DNA from: Marthasterias glacialis
Taxonomy: Eukaryota > Echinodermata > Asteroidea > Forcipulatida > Asteriidae
Length of the DNA: 64,000 nucleotides
Direction: 5' to 3'
NCBI GenBank assembly: GCA_911728455.2
Contig: OU452223.1
Span: 4,982,174-5,046,173, forward strand
In this document: positions 1-15,100 of the stretch, one piece after another
How the letters are laid out: each line of letters begins with the position of its first letter
How positions within the stretch are numbered: the stretch's first letter is position 1
Program-made: the position numbers and the translations under genes
Notes under the pieces: generated by a model
Told to the model about the DNA's origin: nothing
Database searches by the model: none
The model's input: the letters and a program-made list of their open reading frames with translations, nothing else

Positions 1-149
1 AGGTACTATTTCATAAGTGTTCGGCCTTGGATCACCGACTGGGTACACATACAGCAGGTAGAGGCTGGTGCCCACGATGTGAGACCAGACAATGGAGATC
101 TCCGTCTCGGTATAGTCCTGGATGATAACCTGGCCATCCGGCACTTGTG
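1..149 (-). CDS. FN3 domain D1 (N-terminal part, T class, cut by window edge)
   Basis: About 49 codons of an FN3 domain follow an AG acceptor at 150-151. The exon enters in phase 1 (CA CAA GTG CCG), giving Q-V-P-D-G-Q-V-I-I-Q-D then E-I-S-I-V-W with the strand-B Trp and L-L-Y-V-Y in strand C. The reading frame is still open at base 1, so the domain continues outside the window. The junction with D2 forms ACA (Thr). Confidence 0.88.
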
Positions 150-3100
150 CTGGACGCAAAAATATAATTACAAGTTACAAGGTTTCCTTCATGTCATTTT
201 GTTGAAAGGATCTTTACAAAACATCTGTCTTCCATGCAGTTGCGTCCAGGTTCGAGGATGGACAGTCAATATTAGCTTCCCGAGGTACTGAAGTTGAGGA
301 AACTAGTTTGTCAAATTCCAAAACCTCCGAGAGCTAATATTGGTTATAACACCTCTTCCTTTGATTCTATCTGTTGATTGGTCGAACGTGCGTCACGTGG
401 TGTTATGTATTTTTACTATCACACTGCACACCGACCAAGGAACTATTAAATGGTACTATCCAACGACAACCTCGAACCCGGTGAAACGATCAAGTAATAC
501 GTGCATTTGAAATACGATATGAGAACAGTATGAGGCAGTGTGGTACCCCCTCTTTCTTTTTGTCAAGATTTCCTGTCAGTATTTATACAATTGTTGGAAG
601 ACTGATATACGCACAGTTGTTTAACGAATATTACCACAAAATGGATGAAATTGAGGTGTTATAAAACAAATATTGACTGCTTTATCTCGTGGCGTAGTAA
701 AACTAGTCACTCTCGGTGATCCTCGGAGCTGCCTATCTTCCCTCGGCTCCGCCTCGGGAAGATAGGCAGCTCCGGGGATCACCTCGAGTGACTAGTTTTA
801 CTACGCCACTTGAAGCAGTCAATATTTGTATACTATCCATCCGATGTAAACCATGTTACATTTACCTCATAACTTCTCTAGTATGGCATCACTGAGCTCA
901 AGAAAGCACAGATTTATATTTTTGTTTTACTTTTACTTCCATATTTTCATGTGTATGTAGCTGGGCGATATTTGCGTGTGCGCACTTCACCCGTGCGACA
1001 GTTCCACAAGTGCTCTGTAAAGCACATGCATAGTAGACTGTTGCACATGTGTAACAGTCTACTTCCCATGCATGTTTACCATGTGCGCGAATACTGGCAA
1101 GTGCGCTTGGTAAACAGCCAAAATAGCATCTGGCACGTCATGCTGAATCCTCCAACTCCTGAACTGTGGAATTCAGTTGAAAAGTAACATCTAAATACTC
1201 ACTTGTTCTATCTGAACGTTCGGCTGCATATTCACTCTTGAGGAAGCCCGTCCTCTCAACGTTGTGCGTCATGACCCACACTGTAACAATGTACAGCATA
1301 TCAGGGGTGAGGCCATCAATGGTGTGCCTGTTCCCAGACAATCAAAAGGGTTTGTACAGTTAACAAAATGACTGATTAATTAGAGGTCTCCAAATTTTTC
1401 CAAACTATATAGCTATTTCTCGCGCTTAAATTCCAGGGACAACAGCTACTTCTCTGCAAGCTTTACTTTAAGTTTTAAATACTTTGGCAATACCTTTATT
1501 ATAACGACTTGGCTGTTACAATAATGTTGGCTAAGGCTTTTCTGAACAACCACAGCCATATCAAAAGTTCACAGCTAGTAAAATGGTAATAAAATTAACT
1601 TACTGTACTTCAAAGTCATCCAGTAGGGGACTGCCAAGAAATTCACGGCCGACCGAGTCGTAATATTTAACCTGGTAGAAGTCCAACTCTCCGCCAGCGT
1701 TGTCCCAAGAGAGGCTGATGGTGGTTGGGGTTGTCGTCAATTCCGTAATGGCCCCTGGATTCGAAGGCTCTGTAATGGAAAACCAAACATTATGAACAAG
1801 TCATATACACTCAATCTACTCCATGTTTCATTCTCCATGTAGATTCTACTATTACCAAAGTACAGGGTAGGTCAAAAACATAGGAGTTATAATAACTTGT
1901 TTTTTTATAGCGCATTTCACAATAAAGTATCAAAGCGCTTTACATAAGTGCCCTGGGGTGGATTTCACAAAACCAGTCCTAACTTAGGACTGGTCCTAAC
2001 TTATGACTAGTCCCATAAATCAGGACTAGTTACTCATCCTAACTCGAGATAAGACTAGTCCTAGAGCTTTGTGAATTTCCTGTAATCCTGGCGAGTATAC
2101 AGCCCTGGGCTGCTGTGGCGCTTCAAAGGTTTTTTCAAACACAGTATCAACCTCTATCCCCACAAGTACTTATTTGTACTCCTGGGTGAAGAGAAGCAAT
2201 GAGAAAATTGTAAAACGTTAGCGGACGCCCCAGTAAGCGGTCCTTTTCTATTGTTCTCATTATAGGAAAGGACCACTTACCGGGGCACCTGCTAACGTCT
2301 CAAAAGTCTCCCGTTATAGTAAAAGCATCTTGCTCAAGAACACCAAGTGTCATGACCAGGATTTGAACCCACACCCCGATGACTTGACAACCAGAACTTG
2401 AGTCCGGTGCACTAGACCGCTCGGCCATAAATTGCTACTTTGTAATCTGAAAGGCTGCTCAGTGTATGATGGTATTGGTATCTTGTTGTCCACCATCTTG
2501 CAATCTATTCCAGTTTAAGAAGAATGTGAACAAATACATTTTCCCTCTTTAAATTGCCTTTTATTTTTCTTATCGCCTTCACCTTAAGTGGCCACTTGGC
2601 CTTGTGCAGGGAGTTTTTTCATATCAATTGTTTTTGTAAAAAAGAAACAATGGACCCTACATGGTCGTGTCGTGGCTGAGCGGTTAAGAACACCGGACTC
2701 AAGCTCTAGTGTTTCTGATCAGCAGAGTGTGGGTTCGAGTCCCGGTCTGGACACTTGTGTCCTTAAGCAAGACACTTAACCATCATTCCTTCGTCCTTCA
2801 AATGGGACGTAAGCCGTCAATCACATGTGTTGTGTAATGCACAAAAAAGAACCCAGTACACTTATCGTAAAGAGAAGGGGTTTGCCCCGGTGTTTCTGGC
2901 ATGGTCTGGCAGCAATATGCACCACCTCACCTTGTATCCCTTTCAAGGCATTGTATTACAGTTGCTTCATCTCATAAAATCATTTGTAACAATCTCCATC
3001 AGAATTGACAATTCGGCGCCAGGAGTGTCATTTATTCTTATTATTACAAGGAAATTTGTTAGAAAGGAACGATAGGTTGAAGTGGGTGAGGGTCCACGGT

Positions 3101-6100
3101 CTTACTTGTTTTTGTGACTCCACTGAAGCTGGTCGACTGTGCTCCTGGGTTCACCGAGACAGTGTACTTAGTGGAGGAATTCAGGTTGACAAACTGATGG
3201 GTGTTGACGTTGCCTACGGCCACTTCACTAGGAGCAGTCAGAGGATCCTCAGAGGCAATGGTTAGGAGGTTGACAGTGGCATTGCCAACCCAGACAATAT
3301 CGATGGTTGTTGATGTCACACCAGTGAAGTAAACTGTCTGCGGCTGAAGGGCACCTTTAAACCACAAAATGAGGAATCCAAATTAATGAACTGTTCCCAT
3401 TACAAATACAAACCCTGACTAGCATCAGAGATATTTGCTAAATGTGAAAATTCCTGAAAATGGCTTGCAGGCCTGGGTTCCCCCTTATTCTAGACCCAGA
3501 ACCTCCCAGATGTTACAATTCAGGAGGTTTACAGACTCTATGCATCATCAGAAATACAAAACTACAGGTTTGGACACAATGTGGACTATTTCTTTCTCCA
3601 TTTAGTGATTGCTTCACTTCCTTCCAGACAATATGAATGCTCAAAAAGATTTGGCGAAAATCTTGAAATCAGGAAAAAACCTGAGGATTCTCATGCCTGT
3701 AGCATACTGGCTAAGAAAAAGAAAGGCATCTGAAAACTGCCCTGTAGACAAAACTTTGTACAGTGTATTTTAGCTTTTCTACCGCACTTAAGAAGACAAT
3801 TTTTTACTGAGCTTGAAAAACCTGCTGATCAACTGAAATCAGATTGTTTAGGACTAACAAAACACACCCTAGGACACTTACCTGTTTGGCATTGAGCAGA
3901 GGAAAGTTCGCTAGTAGTCTGATCGTCACCGATACCCGATACCGTTTGCACATCAAGCACATACACCTTCTCTGGCTTGAGCCCCATGGCCTCATAACTG
4001 GTGGTGTCCTGGTTGACTTTGCCGGCAAGCTGTCGAATCTGTCGCCCAAGCTCCGTGTAGTAAATGTTAAAAGCACCATAGATGTCAGACGGTAAGGAGA
4101 AGGTCAGCCGGCATGATGTTGGTTTGATCACAGAAGAAATGAAAATGCTTCCAGGTGGGTTGGGGACTGTGTCACGCAAAAGAAAGAAGAAGAAAAAAAA
4201 TGTTCAGGATACAGAGAGGGTACACCCATTGAAATTTATATATCACGACTGCTGCTCACCAAAAGCTGAGCAAAAAAGGCAGGCAAACTTGCCAGTGATT
4301 CTGAAAAGCAAACGAGTGATGTGACGATGAAAATCCGTCGCGAATACACAAACGACCTACCTGATCTTCGAGATGGTTTATGAAATGCACTGGAAGGGAG
4401 CACCAAAAAAAAATGCTGCTTGGCTCCCAAAACTGACTGTTCTGCGCTCGCTTGTTAAAAATGTTCGACGCCCTAGGGCGCTGTAGGGGCGTTTACAATG
4501 CCCATGTCAAAAATAGTACGCATGTTGCAAAATACAGGTATCTTAATGCGACCCTACTTCAAATGTATAATTTTTACGCAGTCACCCTAAACTGCATACA
4601 GTGAGACAGGTCACAAACTTACAAAGAATGAGAGGAGACCAGTGTTGCTCTATGATTTGATGCCTCTTTTGCAGGATACCATATTTGAGCAGCGCATAGA
4701 GTGGATCCGGCCACAGGCCTAATTAAAATCTCCCATATTTTGGGAGATTTTCTTGTCACAGTTCCAGGGGTTATGATCGAGCCAACCTCCGTACCAAGAA
4801 AATGATGCGACGAGGTTGCTATTGACCCCCGAAATGGTGAGCATGGCACAGGTTTGAAGTCAGCACAGAAATTTACTTACCGGTATGACAGCTTTTATGA
4901 AATTGGGTCCAGTTTCTGCAAGCTAGGAATACTATTCGTTAAGACCGTTACTCACTTGTTCTCTGTTTAGCAGTCATCTCCGCGTCCACAGTGGCTTCCA
5001 CTCCGACACTGATGTCATAGAGCTGTCCAGGTACCAGACCGCTGAATACAGCGCTGCGCTCAATTCCGTTGATCTGATCAGGGTTTAGACCAGTTGGATT
5101 GATGTTGACTGAGTATCCGACAAAGCCAGGTAGTGAGTTTCCTTCGCCCCACGTGATTCTGATGGTTGTTCTTGTCACTTCCAAAACAACTATTTCCCCG
5201 ACAGATGGTGTCACTGTAAAAATGGATAATTAACCACATTATTTTGTTCCGGTAATCAAAACAAACCAAGGAATTTCCAGAAGTGGCTACAGACAAGACG
5301 CACAATAAAGGATACCACTTTGTATCTGCCATGTTATCAGTATTCCTGGAGCAGACGAATCAAGGCAAAACTCGTTTGTTTAAAGCAGTCTAATTTCGTC
5401 GGCTCAGAACTATAAGGTCATTAACTTCCGTAATCGACAAAAGGTCATTAACATTTCCAAACTAAAAAAACAGTAAATAAGATTTAAAAATCAAAAACTA
5501 ATGTTTGTCTATCCAAAAAGTAGTTTTACCTGTTATTCTAAACTACTTTTTGGATAGACAAACCATTAGTTTTTAATTTTTAAATCTTATTCACTGTTTT
5601 TTAGTTTTGAAATGTTAACGACCTTTTGTCGATTACGGAAGTTATAGACCTTATAGTTCTGAGCCGACGATTTGAGCTGGCTCAGTTTAAAATAAGGGAA
5701 TAAAAGAGAGGTTACCGAGGTTTTAAACGGCCGTTTAAAACCGGCAGGGTCGAAGGCGAGGTCCTTTATCACACAGCCACGACCCTGCAAGGTTTTAAAC
5801 GGCCGTTTAAGACCGAGTCACTTTTATTCCCATTCATAAATGCCCTGTTTTTTAAAAAGTGTAATATTGTAGAAAAATCTGTGAAACTTTTCTGTTTTTT
5901 GATTTATTTTTCAATTCTTGACGTGTCCTCAGGCTCCATTTCGCGAAGGGATGACGTTCAACGGTTGCACGCACGCGCGTGTACCAATAGACTTTACATA
6001 AGAGTACCTGTATGTATTGATTGCGCTACGCAAAAATTAGCACCTGCGTAAGCTAGTGCGCCAATACAGGTGTGGCTATAATGAGCTCCAGCTATGTCTT

Positions 6101-9100
6101 TATCATCCGTTTAAAACTGGTCTTAAACAGTCCTGTGACAACCTTTCCACCAATAGGAATGCCCAAATCGTCCCAAACTGACTGGGGTATTTATGAATAT
6201 GTTTTTACTTTATACTGACGCTGTCTTTTAATGTGTGTATTGCTATGGCCAGATGCTGAGGATCTTGGCCAAGGGTGAATTGTGCTAGTAATCTCTCCCC
6301 TTCTAGTTTTATTCAGCTTTTTCATTGTTTTATTATAAAGTACCTTGAGGCATTGCATAAGGCGCTAAATAAATGTTCTATTATTATTATGATTATTGTT
6401 ATTATTACTATTAAAACTGGAATTGCCTCTACCCGCTTCGAAATGGAGTTGGATGGTCAAAGGTCACAATGAATAAGTGGGGCAACTGCCAGGGATCAAT
6501 CATCAGTGATTGGGGCACCGAGCCGCAGACAATGCAGCCCTTGCTGTGCTGCCCCCTGCTTGAGGAACCCTGCACTGGGGCAGACCTTGCCCAAAACAAC
6601 GCAACATCTCAGATCTGTGTACAAGAGTGTAGTGTGAGGACACCACTGTAGAAGTATTTCCCGATGGTTTTAAACTTTTTTTTTAAATCCCTCAAACCAC
6701 CCAAAGTGTTTCAGCATGTGAATGGACACGCAAGGTTTTACTGAAAATAATTTGAGTCGATTCATTTGATGCTTTTAAATCACCCTAAAATTTCCATCAA
6801 AAATGGACGGAAAAAAGTGACCTGCCTTTTCCGTCCATTTTGTTTGAATGAAATTTAAGAGTAATCACAAAATTGGCACCTCTAATCAACTGAAATTATT
6901 TTCAGTATAAGCCTGCATGTCCATTCACATGTTGAAAGACTTTTGTGTGGTTTCAGGTACTTAAAAAGAAAGTTGCAACCATTGGGAAAACTGCCAACAT
7001 GACGGTAGAAAAGTGGTCCCTTTATTGTGTTTCCCGTCATTACCGTTGTAGTCTGTTGGGCTAAATTAAATTGTGAAGAGAAGAAGATAATGAAAATTTC
7101 CTGGCAACTTTCACTGAGATTCTTCACACAACTGTTGGTTGGCCCACAAATCTTTCGTTCAGCAAAGGAATGGTGACATATAAAAAATAACAAATCCATT
7201 ACTTGGGAATGGGGCATGTAGACAAATCCGAGCGTCTCGTTCATGGGCGTTTACATAAACGCAGCTATGGCCGCCGCACGCGCGTGTCGACGCACACGCA
7301 CTGTGAATCCTCCATGCTGATTGGTACATATGCACGGATGATTAGCTGCAGATCTTCCAACACCAGATCCACAACTGGTGACATACCTAACCAACTGCCA
7401 ATTATAACAGCCGTACACGTAGTTGACATACGAAAGAAGATGAATTAGCTGCCATAGCTGCAGTGGTGTAAACTACCATGAACAAGCTGCTCGGATTAGT
7501 GTATAAGGCACTGCTTTTGGCGAACGAGACTTCGGTTCTAACTTACTGGTGGAGAATCCTTGCGTGATCGGTTCACTCGTCTGAGCGCTCTCGTCGGTTC
7601 CAGAAACAGCAGCAGCCGACAGTGTGTACATCGTGTTGGGTAGTAGATCACGGAACGTGTGCCGTGTCATGTCGGCTGGGATGAATTCCTCCTGGAAGGG
7701 AAGGTTATTCTCCAGGTTGATGGAGACCTTGAACAGATCAAAGACGACGTCCTGGCCCAAATGTTGGGCGGGAGCAGCGACAGAGAACGCGACAGAAGTC
7801 AGCTGAGGGCTGACGCTGTAAATTCTGGAAGGCATTGAAGGCTCTACACAAGGTAAAACAAACATGTTAAGTATCATCAAGTTGCAGTCGACCCCCCCCC
7901 CCCTTGCATATAGGTCACAGTGGTCGAGGTTAGACAATGAAAATATATGCACCAGTGTTGTAGGTCTCGAGATCCGTCTTTGTCTCGAGAGCGGTTTTGA
8001 GACCGATTTTGCTGGTCTCAGCTCTCGGTCTCAATAACCTGTGGACTCAGTCTTGGTCTTGGTCTTGGTCTCAGTCTCGGACCTTTCCGGTCTCGAATAT
8101 TTGACTGGTCTCGCGTCAAAACCAGCCTTAACTTACCATTATGCGCCCCATGAAAATAATTGATCGATCATTTTTATTCAAGTCCGTTAAAATGTCAAAC
8201 GATTTTGCATTTTGAGACTGCTTTTATTTCAGCACTTTTCTTTTTGATATGACAAAGAGTCGGGAATACATCTTTTAAAATGTTACATTTTTTAATTCCA
8301 ATGTATTAATTCCAATGTTTGGTGTAAATTATTTTTCTATTTACACGCAGATAGTGTTTTTGTTTTTACATCCATGTCAGATTATCTTATAAAAAAATAG
8401 TAAACGGCATAACAAGAGCTCTGAAAAGGGGCTTGTTTAGGAAAAGTAAATATTTTTAATTGGTCAAAAGTTCCCCCCTAGTAAAAAAGGTGCACCCCCT
8501 TGTGCCCCGCTAAAAATTGTTTACTTTAGTTTCGCCGCTGGCAATTAAAGGAGTGTTTATGTTTCACTGGGTATCTCAAAGCGCTCATTATTTTTCTACA
8601 AGGTATGCGGAGCTATGTTCAGAATATAAGGCCATTTATTTATAAAGCACCATGTAACGGTTTATAAGGTGCTGTGGTGCAATCTGCAGCCAACCGTACC
8701 AGAAAACACTGGGGCAAACATCTCCACAAGTGTACTGGGTTCTTTTATGTGCGTTACACAACTTGCAAGACCAACAGCTTTACGTCCCATGCAAAGGATG
8801 AAGCAACAATGGTCAAGTGTCTTGCTTAAGTGCACAAGTGTCAAGACCAGGACTCGAACCCACACTCTGCTGATCAGAAACACCAGAGCTTGAGTCCGGT
8901 TTGCTTGACCGCACAGCCATGACACGCCACGGAAACAAAGGGAAACTCACTTGTTCGGACGACCTTGCTTCCACTGGGAAGAGCATCGTTACTGGTGGAA
9001 ACCTGAATAGTGTACTGCTTGCCGGGCAAGAGGTTCGTAAAGGTCCTCACGGAGGGTCTCCCTGCGGGGGCAATCTGTGCCTCGCCGTCTTCACTTATCT

Positions 9101-12100
9101 GGAGGGTGTACCCTGAGTAGTCGCCCACCACCTCCCCCCATGTAAACTGAATAGAGGTGCTTGTGACTTCACGGATGATAACCTCTGCATCACCAGCGCT
9201 TGCTGTGATTAGTGATTAACAATAAAGAGGTACACATCAAATTAAATCTTCCGACAAAAGGGACTTTTTTTAAAGGGTGTGTAAAGCTTTTGCAAGGTTG
9301 AAAAACATACATGTTCACAGATTTACACAGAATTTACAGTGATATGAAGAAGGTGGATAACTTCCCTCAAAATAGTTTTGCCTGAAATGCTGTAGTTTTT
9401 TTAATTTGTGAACCCAAAATGAGGAAAGTTTCTGAGGAAAGTTTCTGAGGAAAGTTTGCTCGCTGGCTTACTGCCTTGAACTGACACAACACAGAATCAC
9501 TAAAGAAAAGAAAGTTTACGACAGAATAACATCCTAAATTCCGTCCACTTTTGGTGCATAAACTAACTGCAATATTGAGATTTTTTTCTGTCTGTTATGA
9601 CATCACACTTTTGCTCGTGAATATGAAAATTCACATTTGCATAAAAATCTCAAAAGGCACCAAAATACCCTTGAAAATGGAAAATTGAAAATAAGGTTAA
9701 AGGGGACACAAAGGTGCATTTCCAAAGACTGCATTAAAAAAATTACATTTCTTGGGACCTTTAAGCAGCATAAAGAAATCCGGCCTGAGCCTTTTATTTT
9801 TGAAATCTTATCGAACCAATAGGCCGTACTTTTGACAGCAAGAGGGCGCAATACTAATTCCAATTTGAAAGTAGAAAAATAATTCAAATCATTAAAAATA
9901 CAAACTTCCAAGCAAATATCTTACACTGATTACATTGTAAAAACAGTTAATAATTTTTTTTTTTTTTAAGTTGTATATTAACTGCTTCATTAGAAGTCTA
10001 TTTGCATCTGGTTTACCACACTATATCTATTGTTTGACCCCCAATCCACCCCAAAGGGCGCCCTCTTGCAGTCAAAAATAAGGCCCATTCACCTTTTTTT
10101 TTTAAGCAAAATCTTGTAGGAATCTTCTCACAAAAACTGTACATTACATTTTTGTCTGGAACCCTGTTCCACAACCTAAACATGAAGCATACCTGTGGTA
10201 AAAGTCTCTGTGATCTCCTGACTTGTCTCGCTAGTATCAACGTCGCCAGACTGAGCCATGACAGTAACTACATAGTCCTTGTTGGGGAGGAGGTTCTCAA
10301 ATTTGACCTGTTGTTGGGCGCCCAGTTGGACAATGAGAGGAGATACGGTGATCCCGTCGGCCGGGAAGTGGGAGACGAGGTAGAGATCAACGTCGCCTTG
10401 GCCAATCTGGCCCAGCCAGCTGACTTCCAAGGAGGTTGCAGTTCGAGAGACCAAACTCAGGTCCCGTGGAGGGTTAGGATCTGCCAAGGCCAAATATCAA
10501 CCCTCATTACCACATTATCCCCAAACCTCTTAAACATACGGTACAGCATTAGAAATAAGTTCATTAGAAAACGGTCAAATGGTAATTGAAAACTCAGAAA
10601 AAAGGTCAACTTAATTACAACTTCCAATTACAACCTGAAAGATTCTTAAAGCTTCCTCATCTGCGAGAAAAGAAGAATGAATTATTAAAATCCTTGCATC
10701 CTTGTGGAGACCTCCATTGTTCTTTCCTTTGTCTTTGTACGCATATTTTCTTGTGGAGCATCCCTCTGTTTAGAATTTCCCTATGGAGAGCAGTTATTCT
10801 TGAGCTTCCTTTTTTCTTAGAGGACTCCACAAGGGGGTGATTTTGAGCAACAGAGTAGAATCTCAGAGTAAAATCTCAAACCCATCGAGTTTCTTGATGC
10901 ACCAGGGCCCAATTTCATAGATCTGCTTAAGTACAAAAAGGAGCTCAGCACAATTAAAATTATGCTTACCAGAATGAGGTTACCAGCCGAAATACCACTC
11001 AAAATGTACAATTTGTCGCTGGTATCATGCTTTTTTTTTTGCTTTGCAAAAAATTTCTAAGCAATGTTTGCTGCTTAAAGGCAAAGTATACCTTTGGTTT
11101 TTGGAACCGTACATTTGCCTTAATGCTATATAATTGTAGATATATGCCATAAAACTAACCTGTGTAAATTTCAGTTCAAAAGGTGGCAGCGTTTTTGAGA
11201 TATCACCAAAAATCTGGAGCAGTTGTGTTCACGCAGAAGAAGTATCCGTCATTGGAATACACATTCTGAGAAGCGTTACGGCCATAACGCTTCTCAGATT
11301 CAAATTTTGGGGGGGATAAAAAGTGATGTATTTTTCCATAACTGCAGTACTTCGAAGTGAAACGTTTCTCAAAATGCATTATACTATCCAAAGCTGCTGT
11401 ACTTCTTACCAAGTGAGTTATTATTGCCATCAATTTTCAGAGTCATTACCAAACGTATCCAGAACCTTTAAGCAGCTCTATGAAATTGGGCCGAGGTGTT
11501 GTTTGGACTTCACTGCAGTAACAAAAGTGAGTATTTCCCAAAAGCAGCTGCTACATACAGCCGCTCATATATGAGGACTAGTCCTGACAAACTTACGTGT
11601 ACGCTGTGTGTTTACCAGAATGCTCTCAGCAACAGAACTACTTGGTGTAATCTCAATCTGTATCTGGTACAGGCGTCCCGGTATAAGATTTTCGACCATA
11701 TGGGACGCTGTGGACTGCTGTGGATTCTGGGGGAGGAAGACGTTGCTGAACTGTGGTTTGGGTTCCCCACTGGGCCAGACGAAGAGGAAGTAGCCATCAA
11801 CAGCTGGCTGGGGCGCTTCCCCCCAGAGGATAGTCATAGAGGTGGTTGTCACATCTTGGACAATTATATCAGTGCTCCCTACTGGGTCTGTTGATGGGGA
11901 GAAATGAAGTTACCGAAAATCATTATGTTGTTTTTTCAGCTATGTTGATAGAAATCTCTCATGGGGTCGGTCTAATTTAAAATTATGAAAATTACAAATA
12001 ATTACGAGCCGAACATCACCGAAGGTTTCTGAGCAGTCAAAATGTTGGGTATTTATTTAATAATAATAATAATAGTGGCTTCTTGAATAGCGCTCAACTC

Positions 12101-15100
12101 CGTCACTCGTTGACGCTCATGGCACTCCAACATTATTACCCCTGGTCACTGGGCCATTTATTTCATTCCTTAAACCATCTCAGCTCCCTGGGGAGTATAC
12201 AGACTGTGCTGCCTGGTATGTAGCACACCAAGCTAAATCAATCACAAGAACCATCTCTGCCCTCACAAGTACCCATTTACCCCTGGGTGAAGAGAAGCAA
12301 TTAGAGTTAAGTGTCTTGCTCAAGGGCACAAGCGGCATGACTGGGATTCGAACCCACATCCTGATGACTTAGCCACCAGAACTCGAGTCCGATGCGCTAA
12401 ACAATTCGGCCACGACACCCTTATTAGCAACCAAAGTCTACCAAAACTTCAAAGCAGTATGTAACAGTCAGTGAATGATCATTGATGACACGATCAATTA
12501 TCAAAAACTGTACATTTACTAAAACTACATAAAGTACTCTCCCATTAACAAGAAACTGTGTGTAACAGTCTGAGACTACTGAAGTTTAGATGAAGCATAA
12601 ATCTACAAGATCAGTGGATTGTTCAACGCACCTGTATGGAAGGTCTGTGACACTTTGTCATCGTTTCGCTGCTGGGGGAACTCTGGGTCCACGCTGGCAA
12701 GGAGGACAACAACAACTTCAATCTCATAGTCAGAGTCTGGACTCAGATTCTGGAAGCGGTATTTGGGATCTTCGTCTGTGTTTACTCGACCGGCCAGGGA
12801 CCTCTGTCCTGCCTCGTTGGTAATGAAAACCTCATAGTAACTGAAGTCACCTTGCGGAGCAGTCCAGAAGATCTCGATGGAAGTAGTCGTTGCAGTAATT
12901 AGGGTTATGCCGGAAGGGTTTAATGGGTCTGAGGAAGCAATAAAACAATTTAGGGTCAAATTTTACTTCAGCTGGTTACCGACAATTGAATAAAAACAAC
13001 CTTACTTTGTGTTTGAATGAAAACTAATTTTGACCCCAGCTAACAACATACTGGCCAGAAGCCGTCTAAAGTCCATACAAAAATCTCAACTCTATGGTAG
13101 ATCCAAACCTAAAAGTGGACTCTGCCTTCTCTCAGAGTGAGTTGCTTGGGCGCACAGTACCAAATCCATTAAATTAAGGCAAAGTCAAGATGGCAGGGGT
13201 GCGAGTGGATGAAAATGAAAAATCCACTCAACACCGGAGGAGGGTTTGGCGGCTATGCACTAATCCGAGCAGCTCGTTCATGGTGGTTTACACCACCGTA
13301 GCTGCTGGCGCCACACGCGCATGCGGCGCGACAACAGCACGTCTGCCGCGCATATCTAACAATCAGCATGGAGCAGTTGACGTGCGCGTGCAGCGGCCAT
13401 AGCTGCAGTGGTGCAAACCACCATGGACGAGCTGCTACGATCCATGTATACCAACCACGCCATAACCCGTATCAATGGCAGCATTCTGTGCTTAAATGTA
13501 GATGGAGCAAGCACCTTGATGTAGTCAAAATACAGTACATGTTCTGTGTCACAGCTTTACAAGGGCCAGGATGTGTGTAAATGACATTTAAAAATAAAAA
13601 TATACATAAAATAAAGTTTTAAAAATTTGTACAAAAATTCCATTACAATAATTTTGTAGAATCCGGATATTTTGAAACATCCAGAGAAATATCATCCCTG
13701 AAGATGGATTTAGGAAGATTTGGTTATTATTCGGCAGATAATTTGGCATCTTTGAGATAGTTACATGAATAGTACGGATGTTTTGGTGAAGGAAACTTTT
13801 TGTGCTGAAGATTCATTTAAACAAAGCTTATTTTTTTAACTTAAATCCCCAGCTCAACATTGGTAAACTGACTGTAAATGCTTCCATTCTTGGCACAAAT
13901 CAAGCTATTTGTAATCAAACCAACCTGTGTAAATGTCAGCTCATGTCGTTGTTTCGTTTGCGAGAAAATGGTAAAAATGCATTCAGCATTTGTGTACGCA
14001 TTCCTATAGGCAGAGTTTTTGTCTCACTGAGACAAAAACTAATTTTGGATCTTATTTCATTTATAATTTAAAAACGATAACACTTCAGGCAGAAATATTT
14101 CAAGGAAAGTTTTCTACCATCAATATCTTTAAACCATGTAAGGTATATTGTAAATCTGTGAACATTTATGTTTTTCTTCTTACCAATGTTGAGATGGGGC
14201 TTTAACTATTAACCATAGGAAAATATCTTGGCACATTTCAATCGAACGAAAATAATCCAAACAATCACTCGAAAAACACTGTATTTGAAAAAGCATCGTG
14301 AATGTGAGCAGTTTATACCAACTAGAAGCCCTGGCAATATCCCAATAGTTAATGCTTAAACACCAGGAGAAACTCAGCTTACTTGTGCGGACGTTTAGCG
14401 AGCTCGACGGCAGCCCACTTCCTACGTATGACAGTTCAACTCTGTATTCAGTCGCTGGAGCCAGGTTTTCAAAATTGGTTGCTTCCGTCGTCAGCCCAAA
14501 GGAAGTACCAGCTACGGTTGACTGGCGGAAGAGGAGGAGGTTATAATTTGGTGGAACACCCTGGAGCTGTCCCCACACCACACTGACAGTGCTTGATGTC
14601 ACAGAGCGAAGAATAATAGTGCCAGTGCTCACAGAGACTGAAAAAGTGGAAGCAGATAAAGTGAACAGACCTGATGCCTTGACCGTCATCTTCAGAGACA
14701 AGACAATTGAAACAATGCAAACACTAAAGATGTGAGGTTTTTTTTACTGGTTTTGCCGTCTGGAAAACTGTCAAAATCAAGAAATTGCGGAAAATCACTG
14801 TTGCTTATTTTGATTCCTGCAATCCAACAATATGAATTAAAAAAAAATAAATAAACCTTGTTTTTTCACAATTTCACAAAAACGTGGCTGACAACAGAAT
14901 AAGATGGAATTTCTACAGATTGATTAAATGGCATGTTTGTTGAATGCTCGTGGATGGGAACTATTTCACTTTTTCCTTTAAAACTTATCCCTTCAATTTA
15001 AAGGTAAAGGTCAAATGTGGGATTGGTAAAGCTGATATTTCGGTGTTCTTACTTTGTGTGATTCAATATATACATGGAAAAACAAACCTGTGAAAATTTG

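Noticed and set aside
5214..7546. A missing FN3 exon between D5 and D6
   Set aside because: No FN3 motif is seen on the minus strand in this intron, and the P-T order and phase are already continuous from D6 to D5.
10152..10589. 145-codon plus-strand open frame
   Set aside because: It is antisense to exon D8 and has no domain features; the minus-strand FN3 exon explains the open frame.
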